DNA from: Gammaproteobacteria bacterium
GTDB taxonomy: Bacteria; Pseudomonadota; Gammaproteobacteria; Pseudomonadales; JAUIET01
Length of the DNA: 64,000 nt
Assembly (NCBI GenBank): GCA_030431775.1
Contig: JAUIHW010000007.1
Coordinates: 1 to 64,000 of the forward strand
Reading direction: 5' to 3'
Shown here: positions 55,254-64,000 of the stretch, one piece after another
Layout of the letters: each line of letters begins with the position of its first letter
How positions within the stretch are numbered: the first letter of the stretch is position 1
Position numbers and translations under genes: made by a program
The notes under the pieces: model-generated
Told to the model about the DNA's origin: nothing
Database searches by the model: none
What the model saw: only the letters and a program-made list of their open reading frames with translations

Positions 55254-56300
55254 ATGAAAGTTGATGCATCAATGCTGACCCGGGACCCTGCAGATGCAGG
55301 GCCGTTTGCACGCGAGCTGGAAAACCTTGGGCTAGACGGGGTGTACACGTTTGAAGGGCAGCACGACCCGTTTCTGCCCCTGGCAGTGGCCGCTGACCAC
55401 AGTGCAAGCATTGAGCTGATTACGGCCATTGCCGTGGCCTTCGCGCGCAACCCGATGAACCTGGCCAATCTTGGCTACGACCTCAATTTAATGTCCAAGG
55501 GGCGTTTTATCCTTGGTCTCGGTTCCCAGATCAAACCGCACATTGAACGTCGTTACAGTATGCCCTGGTCGAAGCCCGCATCCAGAATGGCAGAAATGGT
55601 GAAGGCGATTCGAGCCATTTGGGCCTGCTGGGCAACCGGTGAGCGATTGGACTTCAAAGGTGAGTTCTACAGCCATACCATGATGACACCGGTATTCAAC
55701 CCTGGGCCCAATCCCTACGGTGATCCGCGGATATTTCTTGCAGCCATCGGCTCGCGGATGACCGAAGTGGCCGGTGAGGTCGGGGATGGCATTCTGCTGC
55801 ACCCTCTCAATACCCCGGGCTTTGTCAATGAGCATACACTTCCGGCCTTGCAGCGTGGCTGGGAGAAGGCGGGTAAGCAGCGTGAGGACTTTGAAATCTC
55901 CTGCCAGTTCATGGTGGCGACCGGCGATACCGAGGAAGAGTTTGAAAACGCCAAGGCACTGGTTCGCAACCAGATCGCGTTCTACGGCTCCACGCCCGCT
56001 TATAAGCCGGTATTGGACCACTGTGGTTGGGGCGATTTGCAGCCACGCTTGCGGGACCTGTCGAAAGAAGGCAAATGGCAGGCGATGGGTGGGCTGATCA
56101 GCGATGAGATGCTCACCACCATCGGTGTGATCGGCACGCCAGAGGAAGTGGCCAGGCAGATTCGCGAACAGCGAAGTCAACACATCGACCGGGTCTCACC
56201 CACTATGTACGTCAGCAACAACGAGCTGTTGGCGAAAATCGCCGGTTTAATCAAAAACGATCAGCCTAACCCGGCGGACCAGGAGGGTGGTGAGGCGTGA
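55254..56300 (+). CDS. LLM-class flavin-dependent oxidoreductase (MSMEG_2256/TIGR03617-like)
   Basis: 348 residues of the luciferase-like TIM-barrel family. MKVDASMLTRDPADAG opens the fold; family marks are GVYTFEGQHDPFLPL (about 24-38), LITAIAVAFARNPMNLA (about 58-74), MSKGRFILGLGSQIKPHI (about 79-96) and GEVGDGILLHPLNTP. Relatives in actinobacteria use coenzyme F420, but a gammaproteobacterial host would more likely supply FMN, so the cofactor is uncertain. AAGGAG lies before the ATG at 55254. Confidence 0.82.
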   Translation: MKVDASMLTRDPADAGPFARELENLGLDGVYTFEGQHDPFLPLAVAADHSASIELITAIAVAFARNPMNLANLGYDLNLMSKGRFILGLGSQIKPHIERRYSMPWSKPASRMAEMVKAIRAIWACWATGERLDFKGEFYSHTMMTPVFNPGPNPYGDPRIFLAAIGSRMTEVAGEVGDGILLHPLNTPGFVNEHTLPALQRGWEKAGKQREDFEISCQFMVATGDTEEEFENAKALVRNQIAFYGSTPAYKPVLDHCGWGDLQPRLRDLSKEGKWQAMGGLISDEMLTTIGVIGTPEEVARQIREQRSQHIDRVSPTMYVSNNELLAKIAGLIKNDQPNPADQEGGEA

Positions 56301-57073
56301 AGATAATCACCCTCAACACCAATGGTATTCGTGCGGCAGCCAATAAAGGCGTGTTTGACTGGTTGGAGGAGCAGGCGGCGGATGTGGTTTGTATTCAGGA
56401 AACCAAAGCACAGGAGCATCAGTTGACCGCCGAACACTTCAGGCCCAATGGCTATCACTGTTTTTATAATGATGCTGAGAAAAAAGGCTACAGTGGAACA
56501 GCATTATTCAGTCGCGTTGAGCCAAGAGCGGTGACCTCACAGCTGGGTATCGCCCTCAGTGATACCGAAGGCCGCTGGTTGCAAGCTGATTTCACTGAAA
56601 CCACCGTGGTTTCGCTTTACATGCCCTCGGGCAGCAGTAGTGAAGAGCGCCTGGCACTTAAACTGGAATTTATGGCCGACCTGGAGCCCGTGATGCAGTC
56701 TTTGCTTGACAGTGGCCGGCAGGTCATCATTTGTGCGGACTGGAACATTTGCCATAAAGAAATCGATTTAAAAAACTGGCGAGCCAACCAAAAAAACTCC
56801 GGTTTTCTGCCGGTTGAACGCGAGTGGCTGGATCGTATGCTGCGCGAGCAAGGATGGGTGGATTCCTTTCGAGTGGTCAATGACGAACCCGATCAATACA
56901 CCTGGTGGTCGAATCGCGGCCAGGCCTGGGCCAAAAATGTTGGTTGGCGGCTTGACTATCAGCTGGTCAGCCCGAATGTGGTATCCAGGATTCAGGCAGC
57001 AGATATTTACAAAACCGAGCGTTTCTCAGATCATGCTCCCCAAATCATGCATTACGAAGGTGAATTATTATGA
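56297..57073 (+). CDS. xthA: Exodeoxyribonuclease III (XthA-like AP endonuclease)
   Basis: 258-residue Mg-dependent AP endonuclease. Motifs: TLNTNGIRAAANKG at the start, CIQETKAQ (Glu metal ligand near 34), LYMPSGSSSEERL, CADWNICHKEIDLKNW (Asp/Asn catalytic pair), WRLDYQLVSP and the final SDHAPQ. It overlaps the LLM gene and yajC by four bases each. Confidence 0.93.
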   Translation: MKIITLNTNGIRAAANKGVFDWLEEQAADVVCIQETKAQEHQLTAEHFRPNGYHCFYNDAEKKGYSGTALFSRVEPRAVTSQLGIALSDTEGRWLQADFTETTVVSLYMPSGSSSEERLALKLEFMADLEPVMQSLLDSGRQVIICADWNICHKEIDLKNWRANQKNSGFLPVEREWLDRMLREQGWVDSFRVVNDEPDQYTWWSNRGQAWAKNVGWRLDYQLVSPNVVSRIQAADIYKTERFSDHAPQIMHYEGELL

Positions 57074-57408
57074 GTTTCTTCATTCCAGAGGCGATGGCGC
57101 AAACGGCAACCCAGGGTCCACCGCCCAATGCGGGAATGATTCAGTTCGTTATGTTGATTGGCATATTCGTACTGTTTTACTTTATTGCCATTCGTCCGCA
57201 GCGCAAGCGCCAGAAAGAGCACGAAGCCATGGTGTCGGAGCTGAAGAAAGGTGATGAAGTGGTCATGTCATCGGGCTTGCTGGGCAAAGTGACCGGTATT
57301 GATGATCCCTACGCGACCGTCAAGGTTGCCGACAACGTGGAACTCAGGTTTCAAAAAGCGGCTGTGCACGCCGTGCTACCCAAAGGCACCATAAAGTCCA
57401 TCGGCTAG
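57070..57408 (+). CDS. yajC: YajC, Sec translocon accessory subunit
   Basis: 112 residues: one transmembrane helix (about 24-43, IQFVMLIGIFVLFYFIAIRP), a basic QRKRQKE stretch and a small beta domain (GDEVVMSSGLLGKVTGIDD). It is usually encoded next to secD and secF; here it overlaps the exonuclease gene instead, so it is either a relocated yajC or an extra copy. Confidence 0.9.
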   Translation: MSFFIPEAMAQTATQGPPPNAGMIQFVMLIGIFVLFYFIAIRPQRKRQKEHEAMVSELKKGDEVVMSSGLLGKVTGIDDPYATVKVADNVELRFQKAAVHAVLPKGTIKSIG

Positions 57409-57420
57409 CACCCGAGACCT

Positions 57421-58428
57421 GTGCAGTTTCCGCCGCGCCTGCGCTTGGCCCAGACGCCCACGCCGTTGCAGCCCATGCAGCGCTTCTGTTTGTCGCGAGG
57501 TTTGCCAACAATCTGGCTTAAACGCGACGACCTGACTCACTCTGGCGCCAGCGGGAATAAAATCCGCAAGCTGGAGTTTTCGCTTGCTGAAGCCCGCCAG
57601 CAGGAAGCTGATGTGCTGCTGACCTATGGTGGACTGCAAAGCAATCATTGTCGGGCCACAGCGCTGCTGGGCGCCCAGTTGGGTTTCAAGGTTCATCTGG
57701 TGCTGCGTGCACCGGGCGAGCCTGAAGCGCCGTATCAAGGGAACCTGTTGCTTGACCTGTTGGCGGGCGCTGAACTGAGTTTTGTGCCTGCTGCAGAACT
57801 GAAGCACAAGGCACAGGAGATTGAGGCCAAGTGGGTAGAGCATTATGCGCAGCAGGGCCTGAAAACCTACTGCATTCCAATCGGTGCCAGCGATGCTACG
57901 GGCTTTTGGGGCTATGTGGCGGCCAGTGCCGAGTTGGCAACCGATTTTTCCATCCACGACATCCCCACACCGCGGGATATTGTTATGGCCACGGGCTCCG
58001 GTGGTACGCAAAGCGGTTTGATTGCGGGTAACGCGGCTTTTAATCTTGAGGCCAGAGTATGGGGAATCAATGTCTGCGATGATGAGGCCTGGTTTCAGAA
58101 TAAAATCCAGGCCGACCTGACGGCGTGGTCCAGCAAGTATGGACTTGAACCTGGCTACCGTCTCGACGATATTCGCATTATTGACGGCCACGTTGGCGAG
58201 GGGTACGGCAAAGCCAGCGATGAGGTTCTGCGCACCATTGCCGATGTCGCTAAACTGGAAGGTGTGTTACTCGACCCAGTGTATACCGGCAAGGCCTTTC
58301 ATGGCCTGCTGACTGAAATTCAGCGGGGGCGCTTTGACGGTGTCGATGATATCGTTTTCATTCATACGGGAGGAATGTTTGGCCTGTTTCCGTTTCAGGA
58401 CCGTTTTACAGCCCTAAAAGCGCCTTAA
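57421..58428 (+). CDS. PLP-dependent D-cysteine desulfhydrase / ACC deaminase family
   Basis: 335 residues, GTG start. The PLP lysine lies in HSGASGNKIRKLEF (about 40-53). LLTYGGLQSNHCRATA and the glycine loop MATGSGGTQSG (about 189-199) contact the cofactor, and the C-terminal FIHTGGMFGLFPF closes the site. The family degrades D-cysteine to pyruvate, sulfide and ammonia, or deaminates ACC; sequence alone does not decide between them. Confidence 0.87.
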   Translation: MQFPPRLRLAQTPTPLQPMQRFCLSRGLPTIWLKRDDLTHSGASGNKIRKLEFSLAEARQQEADVLLTYGGLQSNHCRATALLGAQLGFKVHLVLRAPGEPEAPYQGNLLLDLLAGAELSFVPAAELKHKAQEIEAKWVEHYAQQGLKTYCIPIGASDATGFWGYVAASAELATDFSIHDIPTPRDIVMATGSGGTQSGLIAGNAAFNLEARVWGINVCDDEAWFQNKIQADLTAWSSKYGLEPGYRLDDIRIIDGHVGEGYGKASDEVLRTIADVAKLEGVLLDPVYTGKAFHGLLTEIQRGRFDGVDDIVFIHTGGMFGLFPFQDRFTALKAP

Positions 58429-59265
58429 TATCTGCCTTACTGCCTCGCGGTAGGCGGTGCCGAACAGATTCAAATGGTTGAGCAGGTGATAGAGGTTGTA
58501 GATTGGCATCCGTTCATGGAAACCTTGTGGCAGAGGGCGTAGCTTTTGGTACCGCTCTAACACGGCGTTGTCGAAACCGCCAAACAGCTGCATCATTGCC
58601 AGGTCAGCCTCCGGCCAGCCCCAATAGCACGCCGGATCAATCAAAGCCGGTTCGCCATCGCTGTCGCTCAGCACATTGCCCGACCAGAGGTCTCCATGCA
58701 AAAGCGCTGGTGTCTGAGCGGGAATCAAATCAGGCAATCGAGTGCACAGGGCAGTCAGTTGTTCGACGTCGCGCTGGTTCAGATAGCCATTGTCCAGCGC
58801 CATTCGAGCCTGTGGGAGCAGCCGCTGCTCGGCAAAGAAGAGATGGCCATTCTCATAGCGTGGGTTTGCCTGAGGCGTGCTGCCACAGTAGTTATCGCAA
58901 AGAAACCCAAATGCAGGTGCCGCACTTTCATGCAGAGTGGCCAGGCCACTGGCCAGTTTGCTTGAGTTGGGGCTTGCCGCCGGGTCCGGGTGAAGCCACT
59001 CAAGCAGCAGAAAATCCTGCCCGGTAAGAATAACCTGCGGTACCCGCAAGCTTGTTGTCTTGCGTAACGCGTTCAGCCCGGCAACCTCGGCCTGGAAGAA
59101 ATCGGCAGGGCAGCCCGGCCTGGCTTTCAGGAAAAAGCAGTTACCGTTTTTTGTCTGAATTTGAAAACTCTGATTGATGCTTCCACCTGCACAAGCCTGC
59201 TGCCGGATGATTGTTGTACCCAGTTGTTCTTCGATGAGCCGTTGTTGCTGTCCAGCGATGGGCAT
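58414..59265 (-). CDS. Fructosamine/ketosamine-3-kinase family protein
   Basis: About 283 residues. Kinase-like motifs are HGDLWSGN (catalytic loop, near 190), ALIDPACYWGWPEADLAMM (metal-binding DFG-like region) and the N-terminal LKARPGCPADFFQAEVAGL. The family phosphorylates sugar-amine adducts on proteins, triggering deglycation. The ATG at 59263-59265 gives the usual length; the frame stays open for 50 codons upstream towards the divergent nucleotidase gene. Its 3' end overlaps the desulfhydrase gene by 15 bases, convergently. Confidence 0.87.
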   Translation of the reverse strand: MPIAGQQQRLIEEQLGTTIIRQQACAGGSINQSFQIQTKNGNCFFLKARPGCPADFFQAEVAGLNALRKTTSLRVPQVILTGQDFLLLEWLHPDPAASPNSSKLASGLATLHESAAPAFGFLCDNYCGSTPQANPRYENGHLFFAEQRLLPQARMALDNGYLNQRDVEQLTALCTRLPDLIPAQTPALLHGDLWSGNVLSDSDGEPALIDPACYWGWPEADLAMMQLFGGFDNAVLERYQKLRPLPQGFHERMPIYNLYHLLNHLNLFGTAYREAVRQILRRF

Positions 59266-59343
59266 AGTGTGGCGAGCCGTTTGCATCTTGCACGCCACGA
59301 GCATAGCATGCACGCGGACGGTACAGATAAATGACACAGGGTG

Positions 59344-60243
59344 ATGGAACTGGACAGTAACAAACTGACGGTCGCGATTTCCTCCAGGGCGCTCTTCGAC
59401 CTGCGGGCGAGCCACGCGGTGTATGAAGAAAAAGGCCTGGAAGCTTACAGTCGATACCAGATAGAGAACGAAGACAGGGCTCTGGAACCCGGCGAGGCGT
59501 TTCCACTGGTAAAAAAACTACTTGGCATCAACGCACAGCTGGGCGGTGAAAAACGGGTGGAAATTATTCTGCTGTCCCGAAACAGTGCAGACACCGGCTT
59601 GCGTATTTTCAATTCCATTCAGCACTATGAGCTTGATATCAGTCGGGCGGCGTTCTGCAGCGGCGCGAGCCCGCACCGTTATGTTCAGGCGTTCGGGTCC
59701 CACTTGTTTCTGTCCACCGACGCCGATGACGTGCGCGACGCATTGCAACGGGGTATCGCCGCAGCCACTCTGCTGACCTCCGGCTCCAAGCAGGCAGGCA
59801 GCGATACGCTGCGCTTTGCCTTTGACGGCGATGCGGTGCTGTTTTCCGATGAAGCTGAGCGCGTGTTCAAGCAACAAGGGCTGGACGCCTTTGCGGCCAG
59901 TGAACAACAGGCAGCACACCAGCCGCTCAGTGGTGGGCCGTTCAAAGCCTTTTTATCGGCACTGCATAATCTTCAAGCGGAATTTTCCCGAGATGAATGC
60001 CCGATTCGTACCGCTCTGTTCACTGCGCGTTCGGCGCCTGCACATGAACGGGTGATTCGCACCTTGCGGGCCTGGGGAATACGCATCGACGAATCACTGT
60101 TTCTTGGTGGCATGCCCAAGGCGGAGTTTTTACGGGCCTATGGGGCCGATGTGTTTTTCGACGATCAGCAGGGGCATTGTGACCTGGCCAGCGAGCATGT
60201 AGCGACCGGGCATGTGCCGCATGGGGTGGCGAATGAGTCTTGA
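59344..60243 (+). CDS. Cytosolic 5'-nucleotidase, NT5C1-like
   Basis: 299 residues of the 5'-nucleotidase type I family: LTVAISSRALFDLR (pseudo-motif I), VEIILLSRNSADTGLRIF (Ser/Asn loop), SRAAFCSGASPHRYVQAF, LRFAFDGDAVLFSDEAERVF (DxD phospho-aspartate motif) and DVFFDDQQGH. It dephosphorylates AMP or IMP in vertebrates; the bacterial substrate is not shown. A GTG one codon upstream (59341) is a possible start. A long perfect hairpin begins 34 bases after the stop. Confidence 0.8.
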   Translation: MELDSNKLTVAISSRALFDLRASHAVYEEKGLEAYSRYQIENEDRALEPGEAFPLVKKLLGINAQLGGEKRVEIILLSRNSADTGLRIFNSIQHYELDISRAAFCSGASPHRYVQAFGSHLFLSTDADDVRDALQRGIAAATLLTSGSKQAGSDTLRFAFDGDAVLFSDEAERVFKQQGLDAFAASEQQAAHQPLSGGPFKAFLSALHNLQAEFSRDECPIRTALFTARSAPAHERVIRTLRAWGIRIDESLFLGGMPKAEFLRAYGADVFFDDQQGHCDLASEHVATGHVPHGVANES

Positions 60244-60276
60244 TTGTGCCGACTGTGCCGATTGTGCCACTGGCCC

Positions 60277-60392
60277 GGCCTCGTCAAAGGGGCTGCAGGG
60301 GTCCCAGCGCTCCGTGGGCCATCCCTGGCCCATCCCGCGCTCGTCCCTGGCGCTAGTCGCGCCGGGACCCCTGCAGCCCCTTTGACGAGGCC
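60277..60392 (+). repeat. Dispersed repeat, copy 2, inside a perfect 29-base inverted repeat
   Basis: Arms 60277-60305 and 60364-60392 are perfect 29-base complements (left arm starts GGCCTCGTCAAAGG, right arm ends CCTTTGACGAGGCC). The 58-base loop is the conserved core, with TGGGCCATCCCTGGCCCATC at 60315-60334 and GGCGCTAGTC at 60349-60358. The arms share no sequence with those of copy 3. It starts 34 bases after the nucleotidase stop, so it may also act as a transcript-end hairpin. Confidence 0.9.
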
Positions 60393-60443
60393 TAGTCACT
60401 GGGCGTTGTCTCAACAATCAATCCATGAAGAGTCTGCAATGTA

Positions 60444-60555
60444 GCTCTGCAAGAGATGGGGGCTTATTTCGCAGTGACTAGCGCCATGGATGGACGCGGG
60501 ATGGGCCAGGGATGGCCCATGGAACGAAGAAATAAGCCCCCATCTCTTGCAGAGC
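60444..60555 (-). repeat. Dispersed repeat, copy 3 (inverted), inside a perfect 27-base inverted repeat
   Basis: Arms 60444-60470 and 60529-60555 are perfect 27-base complements (left GCTCTGCAAGAGATGG..., right ending CATCTCTTGCAGAGC). The 58-base loop is the same core as copy 2 in reverse orientation (GATGGGCCAGGGATGGCCCA at 60500-60519). It lies 51 bases from copy 2, so the two cores face each other, and 80 bases upstream of the cysB -35/-10 region. Confidence 0.9.
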
Positions 60556-60606
60556 GGTGATTCAGCGTTGCCAGCCATACAGCTTGCATTTTCCCCAAGT
60601 CTATAA

Positions 60607-61644
<1,038 letters not shown>

Positions 61645-61755
61645 GCTTGGGCAATTATTAACCTATTCTCTTAAATAAATCTCATAAGTCGTTGGCCTGT
61701 AATAAATTCTGGAATATTATGTTGTTCCAGTCCTTTTGGGTTTGAGTGCTCAGCC

Positions 61756-61998
61756 ATGCGACCAGAACCGTCGAAGCAGAACCTGGAGACGGGCGGAGAA
61801 AGCTTCTTCCGCTCAGAACGTATTGTTTACATAAACAATTATTGGTATTTCCAAAGCCGGGAACGAGCTCCGGAAGGCCCATTTCGTACCCGCGCAGAGG
61901 CGGAGCAGGCGGTTGATCGATACGTGCAGTTGGTGACTTCCCCGATGTTCAGTGACACTGAGTTGGAGCGCATTAACTCATTGAACCATCACAGCTGA
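61756..61998 (+). CDS. Small DUF6316-like protein
   Basis: 80 residues. The central segment YINNYWYFQSREREAPEG-like stretch (ERIVYINNYWYFQSRERAPE) followed by GPFRTRAEAEQAVDRYVQL resembles small pseudomonad proteins of the DUF6316 type, where an aromatic WYF-x-x-RE motif precedes a 'GPF-x-T-x-x-EAE' helix. The function is unknown. The gene is convergent with pabB, 11 bases apart. Confidence 0.7.
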   Translation: MRPEPSKQNLETGGESFFRSERIVYINNYWYFQSRERAPEGPFRTRAEAEQAVDRYVQLVTSPMFSDTELERINSLNHHS

Positions 61999-62009
61999 CG
62001 GCGCGCTTT

Positions 62010-63335
62010 TCAGGGGTTTTCGATCACGCGCAAAAGTGCGCCGACCTTGTCCCGAATTTCCTGCCACTCTTCATCGACGGTGGAGTCCAGGACGATGCCG
62101 CCACCGCCCCAGCAATAGACTGTGTCCTTGTCGCAGACGACGGTTCGAATCAGAATATTGCTGTCCAAACGCCGGTTGCAGCTGAGGTAGAACACTGAAC
62201 CGCAGTACGCGCTGCGTCGGTGACTTTCCAATTCGACAATGATTTCCATGGCCCGCCGTTTCGGCGCCCCGGTGATGGACCCGCCGGGAAACACGGCTGC
62301 TAACAGGTCGAGCGCGTCCCGGTCCTCGCGCAGCTGGCCTGTTATTGAGCTCACCAGATGATGGATGGAAGCGAACGACTGCAGTTCAAACAGTTCGGGT
62401 ACGGAGATACTGCCAGGCACACATACCTTGCCAAAGTCGTTTCGCAACAGATCAACAATCATCAGGTTCTCCGCACGGTTTTTCTCGCTGGCGCGCAGGG
62501 CCTCCGCACTCGCATGATCCTCTTGCGGGTCAGCGCGACGCGGCGCTGTGCCCTTGATTGGCTGGGTGAGCACGGATTGCCCGATGACTTGTACGAAACG
62601 TTCTGGCGACAGGCACAGCGTCTGTTGTCGGCTACCTGTGAAATAAGCCGAGAAGGGCGCGGCTGTGTGTTCGCGTAAACGGGTATACAAAGCTTCAGGA
62701 GCGCCTTTGAAGGTGGCCTCGAAGCGCTGAGAATAATTGATTTGGTAACAGTCGCCATCAAGAATGTACTCGTGAATACGCTGGATAGCGTCCCGGTAAT
62801 TGATGCGGCTCTGGGAAAGCTGGACTTCGGATGCCTGCCAGCCAGGGAGATGCTGTTGCGCATCGAGGCCGCGTAAAAGCCGTTGCACAATGGCCTGTGA
62901 TTCGTCGGCTGGTATTTGGCTGATGAAATCGCAGCGCTTAAGCCCATGGTCCTGAATGATCGCCCAGGGGTAATAGCCGGCCTCGGCCAGCGGCATGGCC
63001 GGGCCATCCTGGCTACCGGGTTCCAGACCTTCCAGCGCCAGGCCAAATTCATAGCTGAGCAGGCCGATCAGCCCGCCACAGAATGGCAGTTCGTTAAAAA
63101 TGCTGGCCTGGCCTGCTGCTTGCCAGGTGGCTCTCAGTCTGGCCAGAAAGTTACTGGCTTCATCGGCATCTTCGCAGCTCAGCCAGCGGCTCGGGTTGGC
63201 TGCCAGAATGTCATAACGACCGCGTTCGCTGCCGTTGCTGTCCAGCCACACAGGATGCTTCATGGCCCGCAGCGACGAGAAATAGCGCTCGCTGTCAGCG
63301 TGGTAGGGCAACTGTTGACGATAGGCTTGAAACAA
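62010..63335 (-). CDS. pabB: PabB, aminodeoxychorismate synthase component I
   Basis: 441 residues of the chorismate-binding family; makes 4-amino-4-deoxychorismate for folate. Motifs: ILDGDCYQINYSQRF, LSPERFV, the PIKGTAPR lysine motif (typical of PabB, about residue 262), ENLMIVDLLRNDFGKV, FPGGSITGAPKRRAM and the C-terminal YCWGGGGIVLDS. Component II and pabC are not in the window. Confidence 0.93.
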   Translation of the reverse strand: MFQAYRQQLPYHADSERYFSSLRAMKHPVWLDSNGSERGRYDILAANPSRWLSCEDADEASNFLARLRATWQAAGQASIFNELPFCGGLIGLLSYEFGLALEGLEPGSQDGPAMPLAEAGYYPWAIIQDHGLKRCDFISQIPADESQAIVQRLLRGLDAQQHLPGWQASEVQLSQSRINYRDAIQRIHEYILDGDCYQINYSQRFEATFKGAPEALYTRLREHTAAPFSAYFTGSRQQTLCLSPERFVQVIGQSVLTQPIKGTAPRRADPQEDHASAEALRASEKNRAENLMIVDLLRNDFGKVCVPGSISVPELFELQSFASIHHLVSSITGQLREDRDALDLLAAVFPGGSITGAPKRRAMEIIVELESHRRSAYCGSVFYLSCNRRLDSNILIRTVVCDKDTVYCWGGGGIVLDSTVDEEWQEIRDKVGALLRVIENP

Positions 63336-63404
63336 TGGAATCCCGGAAAAAGCAAACGATACTTAGCGGATTGTAACCTAGGACCTAGTTGGGCAAGGTA
63401 TTGA

Positions 63405-63433
63405 TTGACAAGAAAAAAACCACCTACTATTGT
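63405..63433 (+). promoter_or_regulatory. Sigma-70 promoter of the carboxyltransferase gene
   Basis: Perfect -35 TTGACA (63405-63410), 17-base spacer, -10 TATTGT (63428-63433, four of six). It sits 119 bases before the ATG at 63553 in the gap divergent from pabB, leaving a leader of about 110 bases. Confidence 0.55.
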
Positions 63434-63552
63434 AACCCACCGGCGATCTGGGCGAACACTGCCCAGCACGATAGCCAACTAAGCCTCTTCATCCACCACG
63501 GTGTACATAACGATAGTGTGCGCCACACAGTTCAACAGAAAAAAGGTGAGCC

Positions 63553-64000
63553 ATGGCAAAAGCCGACTCGATCAACCCTGCACTACACAACCCTTTTGCC
63601 GAAGCCGAAGACCTCAAGTTTTCCGTACCTGGCCAGATTGATGAGACGCCCGGCTTGTACGAGGAAAACCTGCGTCAGGGTTATGAGCTTCAGCAGCGGC
63701 CGGCACAAGCTGCCGGCGTTGCGAATATTCGCAAGCAACACCAGAAAGGCAGGATGACCATCTGGGAACGGATCAAGGTTCTAACCGATGAACCGCCGAC
63801 GGTATTGTTTCAGAATTGGGGCGAGAACCTGGACGGCGCATCGCTGGTCACCGCGATTATCAAAGTGGAAGGTCGCGATGTGGCATTGTACGGCCACGAC
63901 TTTACAGTTCGCGCCGGTTCCATGGATGCCACGAATGGCAAAAAGCTGGCACGACTTTTTGAACTTGCGGGCAAACGGCGCATCCCGCTGATCGGCTTGA
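63553..64000 (+). CDS. Acyl-CoA carboxylase carboxyltransferase subunit (5' part, truncated by window edge)
   Basis: The first 149 residues of a carboxyltransferase-domain protein. KQHQKGRMTIWERIKVLTDE and VALYGHDFTVRAGSMDATNG, then LARLFELAGKRRIPLIGL, follow the N-terminal crotonase-like fold of biotin-dependent beta subunits (propionyl-, methylcrotonyl- or geranyl-CoA carboxylases). The frame runs off the end. AAAAGGTGAGCC provides a good ribosome site. The substrate cannot be told from this part. Confidence 0.8.
   Translation, partial: MAKADSINPALHNPFAEAEDLKFSVPGQIDETPGLYEENLRQGYELQQRPAQAAGVANIRKQHQKGRMTIWERIKVLTDEPPTVLFQNWGENLDGASLVTAIIKVEGRDVALYGHDFTVRAGSMDATNGKKLARLFELAGKRRIPLIGL

Noticed and set aside
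54967-55257. Open frame overlapping the end of the SDR gene
   Set aside because: The SDR has a normal C-terminus; the overlapping frame has no family features and no ribosome site.
60244-60444. Short open frames encoding GRGMGQGWP-type peptides (also near 48000)
   Set aside because: They are translations of the repeat core and its arms, not genes.

Overview
The window is a gene-dense stretch of a gammaproteobacterial chromosome with a moderately GC-rich base composition (judged by eye, not counted). The complete ccmABCDEFGHI set, the smc-zipA-ligA order (the order I recall from Pseudomonas), AceK, RmuC, CysB, HspQ and a PA3286-like ketoacyl synthase all point to the Pseudomonadales / marine OMG-type gammaproteobacteria; the genus cannot be named from the sequence alone. 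There are no rRNA or tRNA genes, CRISPR arrays, insertion sequences or phage genes.

Layout. (1) 1-7233: tail of an unidentified gene, then the cytochrome c maturation operon ccmA-ccmI, including ccmD, a 58-codon gene. (2) 7368-14026: smc, zipA, ligA. (3) 14103-17993: an Irr-like Fur-family regulator, a promoter carrying an ICE-like palindrome, rubrerythrin, an Fe-S oxidoreductase, a DUF3501 protein, and a SirB1-type transglutaminase-like protein. (4) 18215-24619: a three-gene 2-oxoacid oxidoreductase with its own NAD(P)/Fe-S flavoprotein, joined to aceK. (5) 24630-30407: uppP, uup, a FabH-like synthase and a ketosteroid-dehydrogenase-like flavoprotein. (6) 30531-47909: a 17 kb surface-appendage island. 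It has a histidine kinase, a lone receiver and a GGDEF-EAL protein, then an MSHA/type IV-like pilus set: a STAS-MshEN-ATPase fusion, a GspF-like protein, a major pilin, three minor pilins, a large pilin-anchored lectin-like protein, PilM/N/O/P-like proteins and a secretin. (7) 48134-59265: MBL hydrolase, moaCDE, flavin reductase, Nudix, rmuC, bcp, hspQ, SDR, LLM oxidoreductase, xthA, yajC, a D-cysteine desulfhydrase-like enzyme and a fructosamine-kinase-like protein. (8) 59344-64000: 5'-nucleotidase, a pair of long hairpin repeats, cysB, a DUF6316 protein, pabB and the start of an acyl-CoA carboxylase carboxyltransferase.

Most interesting signals. First, a dispersed repeat has a conserved ~45-base core at 47961, 60306 and (inverted) 60471. 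At the last two places the core sits in the loop of perfect 29- and 27-base inverted repeats whose arm sequences are unrelated to each other. Second, the pilus island looks wired to cyclic-di-GMP: a two-component pair and an EAL protein lie just upstream of an extension ATPase with two MshEN-type motifs plus an N-terminal STAS domain, and the island encodes two unusual minor pilins (one with a Ca-binding-like acidic insert, one carrying DNRLRE/LamG-like domains). Third, an Irr-like regulator sits beside a promoter with an Irr-type palindrome in front of a rubrerythrin operon. Fourth, a self-contained NAD(P)-linked 2-oxoacid oxidoreductase is arranged in one operon with aceK. All functional statements rest on motif reading; no database search was run.
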